A DNA stretch of 64,000 nt, taken from positions 12,524,001 through 12,588,000 of the forward strand of contig JBHGNT010000007.1 in the NCBI GenBank assembly GCA_043228905.1, given 5' to 3'. Positions 57,667-64,000 of the stretch are shown piece by piece; the stretch's first letter is position 1, and every line of letters begins with the position of its first letter. The translations under genes were made by a program, and so were the position numbers. The DNA comes from Azolla caroliniana. Its lineage: Eukaryota > Polypodiophyta. A model generated the notes under the pieces. That model searched no databases. It saw only the letters and a list, made by a program, of their open reading frames with translations, and was not told the DNA's origin.

Positions 57667-58141
57667 AATAGTAGTAGTGGTGGCAGTAGTGGGGGTGGCG
57701 GTAACATGTGCAAGCAAGGAGGAAAGTTGGACTTAGGGCTTCCTTCAATGTGAGGGAAAGCTTGAGTCAACATTCCTCGAGCTAGAGGAAAGCTCAACGT
57801 TGAGCTCTCCTTGATTTGAGGGGAAAGCTCAAACAACCTTTTCTCAAATCCAAGAAACTAGGGAAAAAAAAAATTATGCCAAGTTACAAAATTGGCCTTC
57901 CTCAATAGTAGTAGTGGTGGCAGTAGTGGGGGTGGCGGTAACATGTGCAAGCAAGGAGGAAAGTTGGACTTAGGGCTTCCTTCAATGTGAGGGAAAGCTT
58001 GAGTCAACATTCCTCGAGCTAGAGGAAAGCTCAACGTTGAGCTCTCCTTGATTTGAGGGGAAAGCTCAAACAACCTTTTCTCAAATCCAAGAAACTAGGG
58101 GAAAAAAAAAATTATGCCAAGTTACAAAATTGGCCTTCCTC
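57667..58141. repeat. 237-bp tandem duplication
   Basis: Two nearly identical units start at 57667 and 57904 (AATAGTAGTAGTGGTGG) and end with an AATTATGCCAAGTTAC block and TTGGCCTTCCTCA. They differ by about one base in the A/G tract. The ORFs in both units come from the duplication and have no domain. Confidence 0.9.
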
Positions 58142-59286
58142 ATTCGAGGAAAATTTTGTATTTAAAATACGAATTTGGCCTTGCCTCATCATCAATTTAT
58201 CATATTAGTGTGGCAAGCCCTTTAGTGTGGTGACGCAAAATTCCTTTCCGTGAAAATTGTGGTGGCCAGTTCAACTCTTCTCGTCCAATCTATTCTTAAT
58301 ATTGAACTTAAACTTTGATGTCACAATTATCATGTTTTTTGTATGCACAAGATTCTTATTACCTTCAGCCTACAATCCTACTCATCAATCTCATGCAAGC
58401 ACATAGTTTATAAAATACCTCATGTAGAAATCATAAGCGTCGTTATACTAACATCAAATATTTCTCCTGTAAATGTGAACATCAAATATTTCTCCTGTAA
58501 ACTTGAGTCCGAAAGGGGGAAACAACATCCTGCATTCTAAAATGCTTTGCTTATGTGCATTATACAGCACAAAACTTTAAACATCCTTATCTTATAAATT
58601 TTATCAAAGCAAATTATCATTTAAAGAGATAGTAAAGCTCCTCATATTTACCAATATCCATCCACGTGACAAATCCTTTAGACGTTTAGTTGGATATATC
58701 ATGGATTTCTCCTAAAAGTTTGGTGTGTAAGAGAAGGATTGAAAACAATATTTCAATTGCCTTGATATGGCAATGCTAATGACATTAAAAAGGATCGAAA
58801 AATCAAGACAATTTTAGGTTGACTTTTTCTTTCTTGTGGTAAGCTTACAACTGACAAGTTAGAAGTCTTGGTTTTCAGGTTGAAGCCTATTTATTTAAAG
58901 TGGGTTGTCACGAACAAAGAAAACAAATTGAGACCTGATAGTGAATTAACCAACAAATTGGCAGCACGTGTAGAATTCTCAAGCAGGAATCCAATCTCTC
59001 CGAGAATCTGTACAGGCATACTTGTTGAGGCCAAGACAATAGAGACAAGTGGATCAAATGGAATTTTACTTATTCAAAAACATGATGTACTGTACAAGGA
59101 ATTACAACAATCTATATGATACATTCATTTCTTATCTGAAACACTAATTGCAAATTCTACTAGATACATAGCTGTCCCTCATAATTTACTGAGAGGAGTT
59201 TGTCAAAGGAGAAAACGACTCCATACCTCCTACCAATTAGAAGCGACCTTGATGATGAATGATCTACTAAAGTTCTTAGCATCAGG
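58142..59286. other. Gene-free stretch downstream of the sugar transporter
   Basis: AT-rich. A 29-bp direct repeat (ACATCAAATATTTCTCCTGT) lies near 58450-58500. The ORF at 58868-59119 has no recognised domain. The part next to 59287 is probably 3' UTR of the transporter. Confidence 0.5.
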
Positions 59287-61415
59287 TCAAGCTACAACCT
59301 TTACATCGTTGGATAGCTCCATTGATCCATCCTTCTCATAATTGTCTACTGGGGGCACAATCCTCTTCCAGAACCAATGTTGCCTCCACACGATTGCCAT
59401 CTCCTCAATGGGAATATTTTTTGTTTCTGGGATGAACAAGATGGCAAACATCCCCATTACCACTACCCAAGCGGCGAAAAACAAGAAAATACCATACCGA
59501 AAAGTGCATAGCATTGAGAGGAATGCTTGAGCTATCACAAAGGTGAACAACATGTTCACACATACAGTGATACTTTGCCCAGATGATCTTGTCTCGAGTG
59601 GGAATATCTCACTCGGGATCAACCATCCCAAAGGACCCCATGACCATGCAAACGCTGATACAAATACACAAATTAACACCACGACCGTGATAGCATATGA
59701 ACTCGATAGCGATGTATGGCCATCTTTCAGCCCGATTGCAAGAATAATGGCGATGGCCACCTGGAAAGTGGATGGATACATATTATTTTAGTCATTTCTC
59801 TAAGAACTCAGGGGAGGGGGTATTATTATTTATGTATTTTAGTAAGTAATAAAAATTTCCCAATTCTAAGAAGTTAGGGGCGTGTATTTTATCCCTTTGA
59901 TTATTATTTATTATGTCACAAAGTGATGATACCTGAGATAGGAACATTTGCACGCAAGCTTGGAGAAGAAGAAGTCGCCGGCCGAGCTTATCGACAGAGT
60001 AGACGGAGACGAGAGTGGAGAGGGTGTTGACACCGCCTGTGATGACGGCGGAATAGAGGGACGCATCGTTGCCAAAGCCCAGCGTTTGGAAGAGCACAGG
60101 TGAATAGAACATGATGGCATTGATGCCAGTGAATTGTTGGAAGAACTGGAGGGCACACGTGATCACCAGTTGTGGCCTGTTCCTTGTTTGCAAGAGGTTC
60201 CTAAATGGATGTTTTACGTCTTTAGCAATCTGGCTAGCTTCCATTAGGTCCTCGAATTCGGCATGTATGTTGTCAGTACCTCGTATTTTCCGCAATATGG
60301 TTTTTGCCTCCTCTATGTAGCCCCTCTCTACTAAACTATTAGGCGTTTCTACTAGTACAAATGTACCTAATGTTAAGCACAACCCAGGTATCCCTGCTAT
60401 TGATAACGAGACACGCCAACCCCAAATTGGTATCTTTAGTGCTCCATAGTTTACTAGGTTTGCAAAGAGGATTCCTATGGTCACATTTAGTTGAAAGAGA
60501 ATGTTGAGCCCCCCTCTCAAGTGTGTCGGTGCTATCTCCGACAAGAACAAGGGTATAGCCTACATAAAGAGAAATGATCATGCGATGTTACACATCAATG
60601 TGTTGCTCATTAATGCACAAAATGTTAACACACCTGATTAAGAAAATCTAGCAATCTGACCCATAAACACACTCAAATCTTCATTCCTTGGTAATTATAA
60701 AGAGATGAATCTTTTGGTTTAAACTTATAAATGCAAAACAGAGGTTAAAAATCAATATGTTAGGTTAGCCAGACCTAGCCCGCCCATAACCCCAAATTTG
60801 AATTCCTGGAAATTATTAGGAGATGTAAATTTTGACTCAAAAGTGAGTTAAAATTTGAAATAACCTTACTCTTGTCCCATAAACCCTAAACAATACCTGG
60901 TTAGCAAAGCCGATCCCACAACCAAGCAAGATTCTTCCGATGATAAGCATATACACATCTTGAGCTGCCCCATTCAATACCACACCTGCATCAAAGAAGA
61001 GTCCTCCTATGAGCATCGTGGCTTTCCGTCCATATCTCCGGGTCACAACCGATGCAAAGAATGTCGCAATCAGTGCCGCCAAATACAATGATGACGTGAA
61101 AAGCTGAAGAATTTGACTATCGAAATCACAATATTGATTCGAGTTCTGGTCCTCATCCTTTTGAGCCAGAACCTTGGGGAAGAACTTTGCCAAGAAATCT
61201 TCATTTGATGTCACTCCACCTAAATGAGTTTTAGACCAAATCCAGTATTGAGAATAACCTTTTGTTAACAATTTTAGTGTCCTTATCGTCTTTCTCACAG
61301 TCATGATAAAGGGGTATTTAAAGGAAGGTTGAATTACTGACCTAATTTGTGAAATGACAGTGATTTTCCTATGGCATCATGTCATTAACGTATACATGTA
61401 TACATATAATACATG

Positions 61416-61447
<32 letters not shown>

Positions 61448-61753
61448 TGTATGTATGTGTCTTTGTATAGATACATACATATATACAGATACACATGTAT
61501 GTTTGTGTTTATGGTATTTGTAAGTGTATATGTCTTTATGTATGTATGTTTATGTCCATGTATGTCAGCATTATGTATTTGCATAGAAGGGATAAGTGGA
61601 TGTGGATGTACCTGAGATTCCCACATCATAGCCAAACATGAGACCCCCACTAGCTGCAATGATACAAGTGATGATGACATAGACTGTGATTTTGGCTTCA
61701 TATTGGGATGCTCTGGCACCAGCAGGGCCAGATGTGAAGCCTCCACCTGCCAT
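59287..61753 (-). CDS. STP: STP-family hexose/H+ symporter (four exons)
   Basis: Minus-strand exons 61612-61753, 60897-61219, 59933-60559 and 59287-59760 join in phase (GT-AG throughout) to 521 residues, the usual length for plant sugar transport proteins. Twelve membrane segments of the major facilitator type are expected. Motifs in order: [18 protein letters not shown] (38-53), [13 protein letters not shown] (108-120), [20 protein letters not shown] (142-161), [60 protein letters not shown] and the closing [13 protein letters not shown]. Asp43 and Arg143 correspond to the proton-coupling pair and Cys78 and Cys449 to the lid disulphide described for Arabidopsis STP10. It would import hexoses with protons at the plasma membrane. 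Nothing is missing or mutated. The second codon is Ala. Substrate cannot be told from sequence. Confidence 0.95.
61400..61560. repeat. TATG microsatellite in intron 1 of the transporter gene
   Basis: About ten TATG units lie at 61417-61457 with further TATG/CATA runs on both sides, all within the intron 61220-61611. Confidence 0.9.
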
Positions 61754-61896
61754 TCGAAGATGAAGATCAACACAACACTAGTAGAGGATGCAGCTCAACT
61801 GAGGAGGAGGAGGAGGAGGAGGAGGAGGAGGAGAGAGATGAAGAACAGGGCAATCGTAAGAAAAATGGGGATGTGCTGAGCTCGAATATATATATG

Positions 61897-61947
<51 letters not shown>

Positions 61948-62100
61948 AGGCGCTTGTAAAAAGAGAGAGACATGTATGTGTAGGGGCGGCCGCGAAAGGA
62001 AAGTCTTAGAAACGCGGCGCTTCTTGGAAATGAGGAGGACTGAGGAGGAAGAGACGTACACATATGTATGTATGTATGTATAGCGATGATGAGTTTAGTC
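61754..62100 (-). promoter_or_regulatory. 5' UTR and upstream region of the transporter gene
   Basis: On the minus strand the leader carries a TCC repeat (61801-61833), a TA run with a TC/GA repeat (about 61888-61940) and pyrimidine-rich stretches. Such repeats are common in plant 5' UTRs. No definite TATA box can be separated from the TATATA microsatellite. Confidence 0.4.
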
Positions 62101-63314
62101 ATCAATGATGGGATGGCTTCTGCTTCCTATCTGTGAATCAATCGATCTACATACATACATACGTCTTATGTGTGTCAGCACCACATACATATATTATAAG
62201 TCTATGAGATATGTACATACGCAAGCAAGCACGGATGGTGGCCATGGTTGCTTTTTGTTGTCATCTGTGAATGACCTACCTACCTAGCAAGCAAGTAGCC
62301 TATATATACATATACATACATATACAATATATACATACATATACAATAGAGAGAGAGAGAGGGGTCCAGATTTCACAAAGGTCACTCGTTCTTGCCAGTT
62401 ACGTGTGTTGTTAGTTAGTTTAGAATGTACATATCATTGTCCCTCTCAAAACTTGTAACAAAATATTCTTTTCATTTCTTATTTCCAAAAAAAAACCTTT
62501 CTTTCCATTAGTTATAAAATTTTACATACAAGAATTCTATATACAAATCCCTATAGGGACATGATAGTTCCATCTAATGTGGATGTCCACTGACTCAAGA
62601 AAGGGAGAGAGGACGACCATTGTTGTATGAAGGCTAGTCACTGTCTTTCAAGCCCATCGGATCCGCCCATGAGGTCGTCGTATTGGCTCTTTAGAGTGGC
62701 TACAAGTTACAACTTCACTCGACTTTGTATCTCTTTAGAGTAACAAAATATTCTAGCTCTAAATATGACATTGGTGGCTTCATTTATCATCTCTCCCTAT
62801 GACATATCTTATCTAATTTTTTATTTCCATTTGTCATTCAACTTATAGGAAGATATTCTTCATTTGATTGGTTGTGTGTGCACGTTAATAATAAAGATCT
62901 TCAATAGAATTTGGAAATCCTTTACAGCTCAAATGCTCTTCAATTGTTATACGACCACTTGGCAACAAATTATTGTCTTCTTTTTTGCCATGTAAAGGAA
63001 GTTCTACAATTCACATTCATATTCTTCGGTCATCATTTTTATCCCCGATCATCATTTTGCCTAATTCAAAGAAACACATTTCAACTTCAAGCATGATTTC
63101 CGCTCAGACACTTTAATGGTGTGGTTCACCTTGATATAAAACTCCAATGACATTAAGTTACCACTAATAAGACATCAAACCATGACAGTAAAGTTAGAAA
63201 TAGGTTGTTATATAATGCCAAGTGCTAGATAATTAAATCGTATTACACGTAGTGTTTTGCTTGATGGAGTATGCTGTCCAAAACATTTTTTTGATGTCTA
63301 AAGGGTGTGAAGAC

Positions 63315-63357
<43 letters not shown>

Positions 63358-64000
63358 CTCTAATTTCTTAATCTTTTGCTAATAATGGTTTACCTTTTAC
63401 TATTATGAGTGTGTGCATTTACCTCCATACTCCTTTATTGATGTTCTCAAATTTATACATAATTTAGATCAATTATATTATCTTCTCAAGGTGATGGCAC
63501 ATTGCACAACGGGTGACCAATATAACGAATAGCCTTAATTTTCTAAAATGAGAGCACATGTTTTCAACCAATAAACATTTCAAAATTATAGCATAAAATA
63601 ATGTGTGTTTATATGAAACTAAATAGTATGTTTAACCTCTATTTTGATGCCTTATTAATTATGTTCCAAGATGTATGATCCCATGGGTTAATTCATTTAG
63701 TGAGTAAGTGGCAAGCAAGTTTATTATAATTTTCGAGGCAAGCTTATTAAGTTAGGATGAAATCTTTCTTCCATCAAACAAAGCATATACGTAGGACCTA
63801 TAGGAATTGATTACCAACGCATCAAATACTTTCTCCAGTGCTTAAGCATGATCACATGAAACCACGAAGATATAATCTCATCAACATGAACAAATATATA
63901 TATACTACAATCGCTTGAAGTGCATTGATAACCTTAGTTTATTCAAGAGCATATAGGCTAACTAAACTCTAACAACTGACTTTAGAAAATGCATTAAAGA
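62101..64000. other. Intergenic stretch with microsatellites
   Basis: CATA/TACATA repeats lie at 62146-62163 and 62300-62345, a GA run follows at about 62350, and about 19 GT units at 63317-63355. No gene, RNA gene or mobile element is recognised. Confidence 0.55.

Noticed and set aside
57654-58073. Two identical 60-70 codon ORFs on the minus strand
   Set aside because: They repeat because of the 237-bp tandem duplication; the Leu/Pro run is a TAG/TGG microsatellite on the other strand.

Overview
The window is nuclear DNA of a land plant. Support comes from a plant-type hexose/H+ symporter with split codons at GT-AG introns, a plant-type 6 kDa mitochondrial ATP synthase subunit, plant retrotransposon families (Ty1/copia with an initiator-Met-tRNA-like primer site, a chromodomain Ty3/gypsy element, L1-type LINEs) and many GA, GT, TTG and CATA microsatellites. 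A non-angiosperm such as a fern or lycophyte is possible, because one LINE has a coiled-coil/RRM-like ORF1 that I would not expect in most flowering plants. That placement is weak.

Only three host genes are supported. (1) Bases 5165-5406 (+) encode a two-exon, 53-residue 6 kDa ATP synthase subunit; a possible 5' UTR exon lies at the left edge, across a 4.9 kb intron that contains LINE relics. (2) Bases 7616-9271 (-) encode a five-exon, 265-residue DUF2062 membrane protein with a 22-residue threonine run. (3) Bases 59287-61753 (-) encode a four-exon, 521-residue STP-family sugar transporter that looks fully intact. I joined the exons by eye from GT-AG sites and matching codon phase.

Bases 12 to 57 kb are a nested retrotransposon block. 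A full-length Ty3/gypsy element (B, 25316-35204, two 436-bp LTRs, 5-bp target duplication CGTTG) sits inside an older, opposite-strand Ty3/gypsy element (C, 22.8-25.3 kb and 35.2-39.1 kb). C is cut on the left by a copia element that itself contains a chromovirus fragment (18179-22796), and on the right by copia-3 (39145-49531). The 5' LTR of copia-3 is split by a nearly complete LINE (39490-44327). Further right are two copia elements in opposite orientation (50.0-53.6 kb), the 3' end of another Ty3/gypsy element (E, 53.6-55.6 kb) and LINE relics. On the left, element D (13.65-18.1 kb) is a Ty3/gypsy derivative with gag but no recognisable pol, and it has duplicated and inverted 5' LTR pieces.

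The most unusual observation is shared by elements B, C, D and E. B and C carry, on the coding strand after integrase, a long extra ORF with a conserved N-terminal domain. In B this continues into a long coiled coil and an acidic Gln-rich tail, and E keeps a decayed coiled-coil part. Just upstream of the 3' LTR of B, D and E, where a polypurine tract is expected, there is instead a conserved short inverted repeat with the same 12-nt spacing in all three.
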